This document shows positions 8,413 to 17,050 of a DNA stretch of 61,641 nt, piece after piece. Each line of letters begins with the position of its first letter. Position 1 is the stretch's first letter. The notes beneath the pieces were generated by a model that was not told the DNA's origin, did not search any database, and was given only the letters and a program-made list of their open reading frames with translations. The translations under genes were made by a program, and so were the position numbers. Location: assembly GCA_019217005.1 (NCBI GenBank), contig JAHBNG010000088.1:1-61641 (forward strand). The letters run 5' to 3'. This DNA comes from Chloroflexi bacterium TSY (GTDB lineage Bacteria > Chloroflexota > Anaerolineae > Caldilineales > Caldilineaceae).

Positions 8413-10020
8413 ATGTCTTTGCCTAAACCCAAGCACTCCAATTCTAAAGATGAAAAATCAACACCAAGTTTAGCAAAGAGCGCAAGTTTGCTCGCATTTG
8501 GTAATATTGCGAGTCGTATCTTTGGGCTCTTACGCGAAATAATTATTGCATTTTATTTTGGTGCTAGTGGTCAGGTGAGTGCGTTTCGCGTGGCAACTCA
8601 AGTTCCTATGCTGGTTTATGATTTTCTGATTGGGGGCATGTTGAGTGCGGCACTGGTTCCGACACTGAGCACTTATACGGGTCTTGATAACAAAGCCGAG
8701 TTTGGTCGTGTAGTGGGTGTTCTCCTCTCTGTCTTTGCGTTGCTATTGACCGTTGTTGTGTTGATCTTAGAAATTGCAGCTCCATGGATTACCTGGCTAA
8801 TAGCGGCTGGATTTAGGGAAACTCAGCCTGAGTTGATCCCTGTAACAACGCAACTAATTCGTTTGACGGTACCACTCGTTTGGCTGATGGGGATGGCTGG
8901 CGTGATGATGGCAACGCTCTATGCTTGTCAACGGTTTACTTACCCATCTCTCGCAACAGCCGTCTACAATTTGGGGATTGTCGTTGCAACCCCTTTGCTT
9001 GCGTCTAGATTCGGCATTCAGAGCCTTGTAATTGGATTGTTTACGGGAAGTGTCGCTCAAGTGCTGCTTATGTTATGGGATCTGCGTCGGGTTTTGTTAT
9101 CAGACGGTGTCCGGTTACGATTCTCTGTGGCATGGGCTCACCCGGCTCTGCGGAACATTCTGCGCCTCTATCTCCCAATTGCAATCGGATTCATGGTTAC
9201 GGCCTTTCAAGTGATACTCGACAGACGTTTCGCAAGCGGAACCGGTGAACAGAGCATTGCTTGGATGCAGAATGCAACGACATTGCAACAATTGCCATTA
9301 GGTTTGACCAGTGTTGCGATTGCACTAGCGGCCTTACCTACACTCAGCGTACATTTTACGAATCGGAATGAAGATGCATTTCGGGAGACATTGTGGAATG
9401 GTTTAAGAATGGTCTTGATCTTGATTCTTCCCACAGCGCTTATTCTTTGGATGCTTGGTGAAGCCATTACACAACTGATTTTTGAACATGGTCAATTTTC
9501 GTCTCGAGATACCAGATACGTTGTGCAAGCGCTCAATATTTATGTTGTCGGAATGATTTTTGCCGCAATCGACTTTCCCCTCAACTATGCATTTTATGCA
9601 CGCAATAATACAATTTTACCGGCCTTTGTTAGCGTTCTGAGTGTGGGGGTCTATATAATCGTTGCCAATAGCCTATTGACAACATTCGGTTTTTTGGGGC
9701 TCGTTTGGGCCGATTCTGCCAAGCAAGCGAGTCACGCGTTGATTATGATAGGATTATTAATTTGGCGCATCGGTGGATTGGGTGCAGATGAGGGTCATTT
9801 ATGGAGAGGACTGTTCATGGCTTCTGTCTCTATGTGGGGTGCTATTTATATCATTCAACTGATTCTTGATCTATATCAACCTGGTTATTGGGGGAGAATC
9901 TTCCTTGAGTTGTTGTTTGCTGGTGGTGGCGGTCTTGTAACATATGTGATGATCTTACAAATCTTTCAATTCGATGAAGTGATTCAACTCCAACAGTCCA
10001 TCCTGCGACGGTTTCGTTAA
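8413..10020 (+). CDS. murJ: lipid II flippase MurJ (MviN family)
   Basis: An integral membrane protein of 535 residues that moves lipid II across the cytoplasmic membrane for peptidoglycan synthesis. About 14 hydrophobic segments are visible. The family hallmark is at the N-terminus: ASLLAFGNIASRIFGLLREIIIAFYFGAS, followed by FLIGGMLSAALVP. ATG 8413 is taken as the start; a TTG at 8401 would add four residues and neither has a strong Shine-Dalgarno sequence. A 9-bp dyad (ACACGAAG...CTTCGTGT) lies just upstream. The gene stands alone between the trxB terminator and a small membrane protein gene. Confidence 0.94.
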   Translation: MSLPKPKHSNSKDEKSTPSLAKSASLLAFGNIASRIFGLLREIIIAFYFGASGQVSAFRVATQVPMLVYDFLIGGMLSAALVPTLSTYTGLDNKAEFGRVVGVLLSVFALLLTVVVLILEIAAPWITWLIAAGFRETQPELIPVTTQLIRLTVPLVWLMGMAGVMMATLYACQRFTYPSLATAVYNLGIVVATPLLASRFGIQSLVIGLFTGSVAQVLLMLWDLRRVLLSDGVRLRFSVAWAHPALRNILRLYLPIAIGFMVTAFQVILDRRFASGTGEQSIAWMQNATTLQQLPLGLTSVAIALAALPTLSVHFTNRNEDAFRETLWNGLRMVLILILPTALILWMLGEAITQLIFEHGQFSSRDTRYVVQALNIYVVGMIFAAIDFPLNYAFYARNNTILPAFVSVLSVGVYIIVANSLLTTFGFLGLVWADSAKQASHALIMIGLLIWRIGGLGADEGHLWRGLFMASVSMWGAIYIIQLILDLYQPGYWGRIFLELLFAGGGGLVTYVMILQIFQFDEVIQLQQSILRRFR

Positions 10021-10170
10021 CAATAATCGCTTCAAGAGAAGATTCAGCCTCAATAACTGATTGTGTTAGAATAGGGAAGCTCATATAGGAATGACAATTC
10101 AATCACGAAGGTTGAGGAAAAGATTTTTCAAAGCAGATTGGTATGTCCGAAAGCGCTAGGATTTAAAAAA

Positions 10171-10440
10171 ATGGCAAGTACGAAAAATACAAACAAAAAA
10201 CGTAATCGGAGTCGGATTGCGCGGAGTAGCGGGACACGTAATTATAGTCAGCTATATAAAGATGACAAGACACAATTAGAAGCAGGAGCAAATGCACTGC
10301 CGCAGGCGGCTGCTGTACCCGAAAAGAAAATCGTTAACTGGCAGAAGGAGTACTCCTATGTTTTGAACGACCTGCGTACTCTAGTCATTGTCTCAATATT
10401 GATCTTTATTGTGATGATTGGTGCTGGTTATCTGATATAA
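10171..10440 (+). CDS. small single-TM membrane protein
   Basis: An 89-residue protein of unknown function with a very basic N-terminus (KNTNKKRNRSRIARSS) and one C-terminal transmembrane helix (about 66-88, RTLVIVSILIFIVMIGAGYL). The start ATG 10171 is chosen because upstream in-frame codons read through a promoter-like region. The tail-anchored layout with a basic cytoplasmic head suggests a membrane-associated accessory protein, but there is no family evidence. A palindromic repeat follows 40 bases downstream. Confidence 0.65.
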   Translation: MASTKNTNKKRNRSRIARSSGTRNYSQLYKDDKTQLEAGANALPQAAAVPEKKIVNWQKEYSYVLNDLRTLVIVSILIFIVMIGAGYLI

Positions 10441-10480
10441 AGAAAAGTGTTCTATCTGGTAGGGGAGACAAGATTTAGAA

Positions 10481-10555
10481 CCTATCCGAAAAGTGGTTGT
10501 GAGCCGACCAGTTTCTCGAGCGAGAATGGCTCGTCACAGGGCTTTTCGGATAAGC
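10481..10555 (+). repeat. TCCGAAAAG-type palindromic repeat, near-consensus copy
   Basis: Left end CCTATCCGAAAAGTGG and right end GCTTTTCGGATAAGC are intact, with the interior TTGTGAGCCGACC and CTCGTCACAG matching other copies. The inner inverted arms TCCGAAAAG/CTTTTCGGA are flanked by TA, as expected for an IS630/Tc1-type insertion. Its right 22 bases encode the last residues of the minus-strand membrane protein at 10534. Confidence 0.85.
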
Positions 10556-11220
10556 ACTAAACGACCAGAGATATGCAACCCCCAACACAACCAATAGTTT
10601 TGTGTATAAAAAAAGAGAATTGATGTTGTAATCATGATCACGCCGATCGTTATCAGAACGACGGTGCTTTGTTTATAGGTCAAAAGCTCAAGCCCGGCCA
10701 AGGCCGACGCTAACCAGATGGCTGAATACGCTGGGAGCGATATGTTGGGAGCGAGAATTAGAAGTATTTCCAAACAGGCACCCCGTAGGAAAGACCAATG
10801 GAACTCTTGCATTCCGGCAACAAATATAATACTGAGCAGTCCAGTAAACAGGAGAGGTGAGCTATTTCGTCTGTTTTTTGGGTCCAACAAGAGCACTGGC
10901 GAAGTGGTTACACTCTCTTGAGAAGGTTTAGTTGGTGGCTGGATAGCTGTTGTTCGAATCAATCCAAACAATATAATAACAACAAAGATCATCCCTGTCC
11001 CATATCGAAGGCTCGACAACCAATCTATATGCGTTAACCCCATCAAGGTTGGCGATAAGTGTCCAATCAGTAAACCTATGTAGGGGATCAATACCCAATG
11101 CATGATGCGCAAATAGTTTTGTCGTTGGGGTCGAAAGCGGGATTCGGCCAAAGCGAGAATGAGCCCGAAACAGAAACTGATAGATATCCACAGGAGAGGC
11201 AACGGAATGATCGAGAGCAA
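10534..11220 (-). CDS. hypothetical polytopic membrane protein
   Basis: A 228-residue protein with about six hydrophobic segments and no recognised family. The start is a TTG at 11220 with AAAGGAG seven bases upstream; a 13-codon ATG frame precedes it. The C-terminal residues LVLIRKAL are read from the palindromic repeat at 10481-10555, which means that the original 3' end was replaced or truncated by that insertion. It is transcribed against its neighbours. Confidence 0.6.
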   Translation of the reverse strand: MLSIIPLPLLWISISFCFGLILALAESRFRPQRQNYLRIMHWVLIPYIGLLIGHLSPTLMGLTHIDWLSSLRYGTGMIFVVIILFGLIRTTAIQPPTKPSQESVTTSPVLLLDPKNRRNSSPLLFTGLLSIIFVAGMQEFHWSFLRGACLEILLILAPNISLPAYSAIWLASALAGLELLTYKQSTVVLITIGVIMITTSILFFYTQNYWLCWGLHISGRLVLIRKAL

Positions 11221-11282
11221 ACGGATGCTCCTTTTTTTACCAAAAGCGAGAATGATGTGGTTGAGCGAATTCTGCCATAGAG

Positions 11283-11360
11283 CCTATCCGAAAAGTGATT
11301 GTGAGCCCGACCAGCTTCTCCATAGAAAATGCATTGTCGCGGAACCTTTTCGGATAAGCA
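11283..11360 (+). repeat. TCCGAAAAG-type palindromic repeat, near-consensus copy
   Basis: Ends CCTATCCGAAAAGTGA and CCTTTTCGGATAAGCA are intact, with a diverged interior (GAAAATGCATTGTCGCGG). It lies just upstream of the minus-strand membrane protein at 10534-11220, so that gene is bracketed by two copies of the repeat in the same orientation. Confidence 0.85.
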
Positions 11361-11504
11361 CTTATGAACGAAATGAAGAGCGTTTGATTGACACTATTCT
11401 AGCAGACACATCAGCAAAAGAAAACCGAGTTCATCTCCCAAATGTAAACAAAACGGTCTTTGATAAAAGTTCTCACCATTGTTACACATTTGTTGTATGA
11501 AACT

Positions 11505-11684
11505 ATGCGACGATTCTTGATCATCCTGTTTTTTGCTGTACTCATTATTTTTTTAGCCAAGCCTTCGGCCGCTTGGAAGGAACTTAATCGTATCTGGTCC
11601 CAGCGAGATTGGTTGCTGAAAGCATTTGTGACGATTATTGTTCTCTACTTTATCTACGGACTTTACGTTTTGTGGACCCAATAG
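11505..11684 (+). CDS. small two-TM membrane protein
   Basis: A 59-residue protein with two predicted transmembrane helices (RRFLIILFFAVLIIFLA at 2-18 and LLKAFVTIIVLYFIYGLYVL at about 36-55) joined by a short polar segment. ATG 11505 is chosen over an upstream TTG-type start at 11460. No family is recognised. A 40-codon frame begins nine bases after its stop and may be co-translated. Confidence 0.55.
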   Translation: MRRFLIILFFAVLIIFLAKPSAAWKELNRIWSQRDWLLKAFVTIIVLYFIYGLYVLWTQ

Positions 11685-11693
11685 AATAAGCAA

Positions 11694-11816
11694 GTGACGG
11701 ATCAAAAAAAGAGAGAGTTGAATTATAAAACTCAACTCTCTCTTTATGAAGCAGTCGCTCATGAATGGCGGCAAGCCTGGTTTTATGAAGAAAAAGATCT
11801 ACCCAACAAAAAGTAG
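11694..11816 (+). CDS. candidate 40-residue polar small protein
   Basis: A GTG at 11694, nine bases after the stop of the small membrane protein, opens a 40-codon frame. The sequence begins MTDQKKRELN and ends EEKDLPNKK, with a plausible amphipathic middle (LYEAVAHEWRQAWFYEE). There is no clear ribosome binding site, so it would depend on translational coupling. Its first half overlaps a 14-bp dyad (AAAGAGAGAGTTGA at 11708-11721, TCAACTCTCTCTTT at 11732-11745). That dyad could instead be the terminator of the preceding gene, so the ORF remains uncertain. Confidence 0.35.
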   Translation: MTDQKKRELNYKTQLSLYEAVAHEWRQAWFYEEKDLPNKK

Positions 11817-11952
11817 TTTTATTTTTCTCTTTACAAAATAACCTAAAGGCTATCTATGGCCGTGTATAATGTATGGGAAGATATAATTTATGGATGGAAT
11901 AAGGAAAATTTATTCCAGAATCTGACAGATGTTCACGATGAATGAACGAGAA

Positions 11953-12014
11953 ATTAAATCACTTGTGCATAAGATTTCTCAATTTCTCGAAATGACATGC
12001 ACAAGTGATTTAAT
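11953..12014. terminator. 18-bp perfect dyad at convergent gene ends
   Basis: ATTAAATCACTTGTGCAT (11953-11970) and its exact reverse complement (11997-12014) enclose a 26-base loop. It lies between the plus-strand small genes and the 3' end of the minus-strand response regulator, where a bidirectional terminator is expected. Confidence 0.6.
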
Positions 12015-12024
12015 CCTTCGTCTC

Positions 12025-12852
12025 TTAAGCTGCAAGTTCAGCTTCTCTACGTGAATAGACGGCTGGGTTTGGCATAACTCTTGCTGACGTTGCATTCTCT
12101 TGGCTACACAGTTGATAGCCTCTCCCGTGAACTGTCTTGAGATATTTAGGAGATGATGAATTCTCTTCGACTTTGCTGCGGAGACGACGAATTGTCACAC
12201 GAATAAAGTTCAAATCCTCGCACAGTTGATATTCATAATCCCAAACAGCTGTTAGAAGATCTTCTTTGCTAATTGGTTCATTTGGATGTTGAAGGAAGTA
12301 TTTCAACAAGCGATACTCGTTGGGGGTCAAATCTACTTTTTTCCCGCGGACCATCACCTCACAAGTGCTTTCGTTCAAAGCAATATCACCACAGCGTAGA
12401 ACATTGGTTTCTTCGCGTTGACGCTTCTGAGATGCTCGACGTAGCACGGCCTGAACTCTCGCACGTAATTCTTTTAAGGTGAACGGTTTTGTTACATAGT
12501 TGTCGGCGCCAAGTCGAATACCATGAACGATATCATCTGGTCGTGCATTGGCAGTTAGCATCATAATGGGGACATCTGTGCGCTTTCGCAGTTCTGAGCA
12601 AACAGTCCAACCATCTAGCACCGGCATACTTACATCGAGAATGACCATGTCAAAGGGATTGGCAGCAAATGCTTGTAATGCTTCTTGACCATTACGGACA
12701 GCAACAACCTTATATCCTTCACGCTCTAAACAGAACTGCAAAAGCTGGCGTGTGGCGTCTTCATCTTCTGCCAACAGTATTTGTATATCCTGTTTTGAAA
12801 TTTCTAATGAAAATTTAGATTGAGCAGTAAGTGTTGAGGGAATAGCCTGCAT
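12025..12852 (-). CDS. OmpR/PhoB-family response regulator
   Basis: A 275-residue DNA-binding response regulator. Residues 24-135 form the receiver, with acidic ED residues near 29-31, phospho-acceptor D73 (MVILDVSMPVLDG) and Lys122 in TKPF. Residues about 150-250 form the winged-helix domain (DLTPNEYRLLKYFL, GRGYQL). It has an extra 20-residue N-terminus and a 25-residue C-terminal tail beyond GRGYQL, unlike the regulator at 3241. No kinase gene is adjacent. It is divergent from the interrupted membrane protein gene at 13129. Confidence 0.93.
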   Translation of the reverse strand: MQAIPSTLTAQSKFSLEISKQDIQILLAEDEDATRQLLQFCLEREGYKVVAVRNGQEALQAFAANPFDMVILDVSMPVLDGWTVCSELRKRTDVPIMMLTANARPDDIVHGIRLGADNYVTKPFTLKELRARVQAVLRRASQKRQREETNVLRCGDIALNESTCEVMVRGKKVDLTPNEYRLLKYFLQHPNEPISKEDLLTAVWDYEYQLCEDLNFIRVTIRRLRSKVEENSSSPKYLKTVHGRGYQLCSQENATSARVMPNPAVYSRREAELAA

Positions 12853-13088
12853 AATAATTTCTCCGTGCGATATGATAAACCTAAGTTGTTTCTAAAGCTG
12901 ATGTGGTATTTGTGAGCTAGCTTCGGAACAAAATTTTCTGTTAATTTTATCGTGAATCTTTTGGGAATCCTTCGCACGTTTATAAATTGATGTTGTGTTA
13001 GCGTTTAATTTGCGTCAGAGTTCCGTTTAGTAGAGGCCTCTGTTCTATTAATCGCATACTCTTATCGAATCCTTCGCATCGAATAAAA

Positions 13089-13109
13089 TTTAATCTTTTT
13101 TTAATCTTT
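13089..13109 (+). promoter_or_regulatory. 11-bp-period direct repeats, possible response-regulator site
   Basis: TTTAATCTTT occurs at 13089-13098 and again at 13100-13109, exactly one 11-bp period apart, 20 bases before the start of the membrane protein gene. OmpR/PhoB-type dimers bind tandem direct repeats with this spacing, and such a regulator gene starts 236 bases away on the other strand. The regulatory role is inference. Confidence 0.35.
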
Positions 13110-13128
13110 ATCTATTAAATCTCGTTGC

Positions 13129-13696
13129 ATGAGTCGTACACAAGTATTTGGCTGGGCACTGATTTTCGCTCTGCTAAGCGGAGTGCTCTTGACCTATTTG
13201 ATCACTTTTGTCTCACCGTTTCTTTCAGATACACAACTCAACTCCCCTGCAATAATTTTGTTTTTTCTGGGGTTGTTTATGTTCGTCGCAAGTATAGGAA
13301 CTTTGATTGCGTTACGGCTTCACATGAAATGGCCAAGATTAGGCGGTCTGAACCACGGTCAAATAGAACCATTTATTGCTGTACGGCAAGGGCTTCTTAC
13401 ATCTACAGCAACTGTGCTCAACTGTGTCATGGCTTTTTGGAGAGTATTTGATATCGTTTTTGTCGGGGTGGTTCATTTTAGGCGGACAATTAGGTTTACA
13501 TTTTTGCAAAGAGAAAAGATGTTTATATTTTCTAATTTGAGCCATGCTCAGGCAGAAAATGACCTCATATAGATTTTTGTCTATGTATCAAAAGTGTAAA
13601 CCTAATTCTGAACCACCCCTTTTTGTCCTTGTTCTATTTTTATTAGCGGGTCTATTTGAGGTATTTCTTCAAAGTCGTGAACAAAGTTCAATATAA
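13129..13696 (+). pseudogene. small membrane protein gene interrupted by a 155-bp MITE
   Basis: The gene starts at ATG 13129 and codes three or four hydrophobic segments (from VFGWALIFALLSGVLLTYLI onward). At 13464 it runs into a MITE, so the present frame adds element-encoded residues and stops at 13572. Removing the element and one copy of its 8-bp target duplication joins VFDIVFV to LVLFLLAGLFEVF in frame, ending at TAA 13694-13696. The rebuilt protein is about 134 residues with no known family. Loss of the last transmembrane helix probably inactivates it. Confidence 0.85.
13465..13619. mobile_element. 155-bp MITE (GGGGTGGTTCA family), subtype B
   Basis: Ends GGGGTGGTTCA and TGAACCACCCC; perfect 8-bp target duplication TTTTTGTC at 13457-13464 and 13620-13627. 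Compared with subtype A it has ATTTTAGGCGGACAATTAGG near the left end and a different middle, but the subterminal GTTTACA and AAAAGTGTAAACCTAAT repeats are shared. Confidence 0.93.
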
Positions 13697-13715
13697 TATA
13701 TCTGAAAGTAGAGCA

Positions 13716-16214
13716 ATGATCGAAACCAAAACTCTCGAAGCCGTTTATAAAGCAGTCGCATTTACCTCTGATAACGAACCTGACAATGGCATACAGCTCG
13801 TAGATGCTGTAACATTTACACAGCAACACTACCCTCAAGTTGAAACAAGCCAACTGCTGCTTATCAGTCTATCTGTAAACTTACTCACGATACAATTGAC
13901 CAAAATCAAGCAGAATTTACTCTATGCCTATCCACCTGACCACAAAGTCGTACTTGTCTTCTCTAAGGCAACCACAAATCAACAAGTGAAAACTGTATCT
14001 TTAGACAAACTTGATACGTTGGATGCTTTTGATACCTTATTTTTGCGCAACGAGAGCGTGATTCTATTCGTTCATGCAACTAGAGGGGGTTTCTAATCGG
14101 CCTCTAGATAGGATTTCAAGCAAATCAGAAGGTCACGAGAATAAGGATGTGAACTTAGCAGGTCAATCCGTGAAAGTGAGCCGTTCTGAAAAGAGAGAAA
14201 ACCAGGTATTTGTAATAGATCTCGAACAATTCGTTTCTGCCGGAAAGGTTCAAATCTAGTATCCACGAGAGCTTGCTGATGGAAATGGCCTATCAAATTA
14301 TGCGCCAAATCAGCCAAAAGGATAAGAGATTTTGAGCTAGAAATAGGGTCTTGCGACGAGAAGCTGTAACCCCATTTTATCATTACGGAATTGTTCGATT
14401 TCAGCCGCACCTCGATTGTCATAATATGAAATGAAGTGACGCTTGGATGGCAATTTGATGGTCGAAATGTAGTAACTGACACAAATTTGCTCGTTTTTCA
14501 CTCTTTTTTGAGAAAATGCGTACAGGGCGATTAAACTTGATAGGGGATGGAATTTCAGCCAGAAAGACGTCACCGCAAGGATCCCATCGAGTCACCTGTT
14601 GCGCCCACAGATGGGCACGACGGTTGGAGTTGCCCTTCATCATAAATTGATAGTTGCGGTTGAGCAGCCACCGAATATTTTCTTCACTACCTGCACCGCC
14701 ATCGGTGCGCCAGACGACTCGCTCGCGTTTTTCTCGTCTAACTCTAATGAACTTTCCGTGGCAAGCACGGCTGGCTGAAACGATGGAGCTGTATACTGAC
14801 TCCCTGGATAGAGGTCTGACCAAACCGTTTCATGGTATTTAACCGAACTTACACGGACCAATTGGCGTCCCGTTGCGTTTTTTTGCCGCTAAAATAGCCT
14901 TTTTGACTTTTCTGTGCCTTTTTGCCGCATGGTAATCCGGATAGGTCAAAGTCTAACCACAAGAACCCTCGCCAATCGTGGTTGTGTATTTGGCTTAGAG
15001 GCTTGCAGATTTCGCTGACCACACTCTACCGATATTCATTAGAGTTAGGGCGTCTAATGTACGAGACATATTTGATTGCTCACTAAGCTGCTCCATCCCA
15101 TAAATTTTCGCAAGGAGTCTTTCTGGTCTGACCTTTGTATTGAACTCAGTCAGCGTTGCGCAACCACATAATATGCTAACCAGCACCTGTTCCAACTTAC
15201 TTGCTGGTGTATATTCATACGTTTTGACCGGTATTTCGATCTTCTTCAACGCAGTTAGCACTTTCTCTTGATGGTAGTGTGCCAGCAACGCAGCTAATGG
15301 TGCATACTGAGTATTGCTGATCTCGTTCGTTAGTCCGAATTCTATTGCCATGAATGCCTCCTTGGATCGGGTATCTCTAATGAATTTCTTTGAGGCTATC
15401 CTTTTTTTGGCATTTTGACGAATTTGATCGAATAGAATCAGGCTCTTATTGCGTCAACGAATAGAATTCCCTTCCCGTTGCGCAAAAATAAGGTGATAAG
15501 CATAGAAACTTCACAAGCCTTGCCGTTCCCCCACTTGAAGAATATGGCAGCTTTCATGCTTTGCAGGAGATTGTTGCACATTTACGTGCGCCAGATGGGT
15601 GTCCTTGGGATCGTGAGCAGACGCTCTTGACGTTGCGTGAGGGGCTTCTAAATGAATGTCACGAAGTGTTGGAGGCACTGGATGTGGAAGAAGGCGGAGT
15701 GAACAATCGAGAGAGTATTATTGAAGAATTAGGTGATATGTTTCTCGTGCCAACAATGATGGTACAAATTGCTTGTGAAGAGGGACGTTTTCAGATGGCA
15801 GATGTGATGCGTGGCATTGTAACCAAGCTCATTCGGCGTCACCCACACGTGTTTAGCACAGTGGATGTTGAAAACGTTGACGAGGTTCTGACAAATTGGG
15901 ATGCCATCAAGGCAAAAGAAAAAGCTGATCGGGGTGAAATAGCGAGAGATCCGCTGGATGGCGTTCCGGAAGCACTACCGGCATTAGAAAAAGCGCGAAA
16001 GTTCCAATCCAAAGCCGTCAAAGCAGGTCTAGTTGATCAAGAACTGCTCGCATCTACCGTCACAGATGCACTTGCGCAGTTTGAGTCAGCACCCAACCAA
16101 ACTTCACTCGGTGAACTACTTTGGGCACTTACTGCGTTGAGCAGACGTCACGGTCTGAATCCAGAAGATGCTTTGCGAAGCTATGTGGTCAACTTCCGTC
16201 AGCGGAACGGATAA
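13716..16214 (+). pseudogene. mazG: YabN/MazG-type fusion gene split by an insertion sequence
   Basis: The 3' part (15499-16214) encodes MazG, a nucleoside triphosphate pyrophosphohydrolase, with LRAPDGCPWDREQT, the EELGDM metal motif and a second degenerate MazG repeat. The 5' part (13716-14034) matches the end of the tetrapyrrole-methylase domain that precedes MazG in YabN-like fusions (GIQLVDAVTF, LLYAYPPDHKVVLV, DKLDTLDAFD). Removing the 1459-bp IS plus one 5-bp duplication joins them in one frame of 344 residues, with FTSLAVPPLEEYG at the junction as in intact homologues. The methylase half lacks its SAM-binding N-terminus, so it was shortened before the IS arrived. The MazG half might still be expressed from an internal start such as 15561. 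Confidence 0.85.
14035..15493 (-). mobile_element. IS1380-like insertion sequence, decayed
   Basis: The terminal inverted repeats CCTTATTTTTGCGCAACG (14035-14052) and its complement (15476-15493) are perfect, and weaker similarity extends about 40 bases inward. A 5-bp duplication TGATA flanks it (14030-14034, 15494-15498). The minus strand carries a broken DDE transposase: an N-terminal frame at 15351-14995 and fragments down to 14093. Recognisable pieces include FDLSGLPCGKKA, VWRTDGGAGSEENIRWLL, QVTRWDPCGDVFL, GAAEIEQFRNDK and LADLAHNLIGHF. These match transposases of the DDE group-1 (IS1380) type as I know them. Several frameshifts and stops make it non-autonomous. Confidence 0.85.
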
Positions 16215-16258
16215 TACACAGTAGACCGCAACGGGGTAAACGAACAATGAGGCATCAA

Positions 16259-16330
16259 TCGTAGGTCACTTTTGCAAAGTGACATGGCCCCACCAAAGCA
16301 GACTTGTCAATTTACAAAAGTGACCTACGA
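16259..16330. repeat. 16-bp perfect inverted repeat downstream of mazG
   Basis: TCGTAGGTCACTTTTG (16259-16274) and its exact complement (16315-16330) surround a 40-base spacer containing a partial third arm (CAAAGTGACATGG). It lies between the mazG fusion and the convergent ruvX operon remnant. It could serve as a bidirectional terminator, or it may be a degenerate dispersed repeat. Confidence 0.6.
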
Positions 16331-16365
16331 ATGTTAACCACATGAGCTCATGTTGAACTGTAAAT

Positions 16366-16550
16366 CTAGCAAAGTGCTTTAATCTGCTCATGAGACAAGC
16401 CTGTCAGTTTGGCAATGAATACAATTTCCATTCCTTCCTGTAACATGGTACGGGCTATTTCCATTGCGCGCTTCTCCTCCCCGATTTCAATCCCTTCGGC
16501 TTTATAGGTATCAGCTGTATCATTCCTTGTCGCTACTATTTTCAAACAGA
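16366..16550 (-). pseudogene. C-terminal fragment of an Rpn/PD-(D/E)XK nuclease-family transposase
   Basis: The frame encodes YKAEGIEIGEEKRAMEIA followed by ARTMLQEGMEIVFIAKLTGL and SHEQI. This is the characteristic tail of Rpn-type recombination-promoting nucleases and related transposases. The catalytic N-terminal part is absent; upstream sequence belongs to ruvX. It is a remnant directly downstream of the ruvX stop, and a second copy of the same tail lies at the ruvX start. Confidence 0.75.
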
Positions 16551-16552
16551 AC

Positions 16553-17050
16553 TCACGATAACAGAATCTGTCCAAAATCTCGTTTATCCTCCTGCTTTTG
16601 GGCATCAAGATAGCTACGCAGAATAACCGCAGCGGCGACCGCATCTTCACTGGCTGTGTTTGAGTGGTGAGAAAGATAAGAATCGCCATCCGTTATCATA
16701 ATTTTTTGAGCAGTAAAGGTACTCAGACGCTCGTCCCAGAAGAGCAAAGGGATAGGATGTCCCAACAGTGCACGCAATGCATAAGCAAATCGCTTGGCCC
16801 ATTTGCGCGTGCTTTTGGCCTGAGAGCCTTCGCTACCATCCATGTTGAGTGGAAGTCCACAAACAATGGCGTCTGCCTCTTCTTCTTTGACGATTTCAAC
16901 CAATTTGGCAAAGTCACGATTGCGGCTCGTGCGTTGGATCACGGTCAGTGGGCGAACTGTCAGGCCCAATGGATCGCAAGTTGCAACACCAATACGCGCC
17001 ATCCCCACATCAAGCGCAACAAATTTAGTGAGGTGCTTCAATCTGCTCAT
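16553..17050 (-). CDS. ruvX: putative pre-16S rRNA nuclease / Holliday junction resolvase (YqgF family)
   Basis: A 165-residue RNase H-fold protein of the RuvX/YqgF family, implicated in 16S rRNA 5'-end maturation. The motifs VALDVGMARIGVA (first catalytic Asp), VCGLPLNMDGSEG, WDERLST and DAVAAAVIL are all present, so it should be active. The ATG at 17050 lies inside a nuclease-family remnant (see 17034-17102), so the first residues MSRLKHLTK are encoded by remnant sequence. It is the last gene of the alaS - baseplate-J-like - ruvX group, 61 bases after the previous stop. Confidence 0.93.
   Translation of the reverse strand: MSRLKHLTKFVALDVGMARIGVATCDPLGLTVRPLTVIQRTSRNRDFAKLVEIVKEEEADAIVCGLPLNMDGSEGSQAKSTRKWAKRFAYALRALLGHPIPLLFWDERLSTFTAQKIMITDGDSYLSHHSNTASEDAVAAAVILRSYLDAQKQEDKRDFGQILLS

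Noticed and set aside
14240..14275. tRNA-like GGTTCAAATC box
   Set aside because: No acceptor stem or anticodon arm can be drawn; it is within the decayed IS1380-like element.
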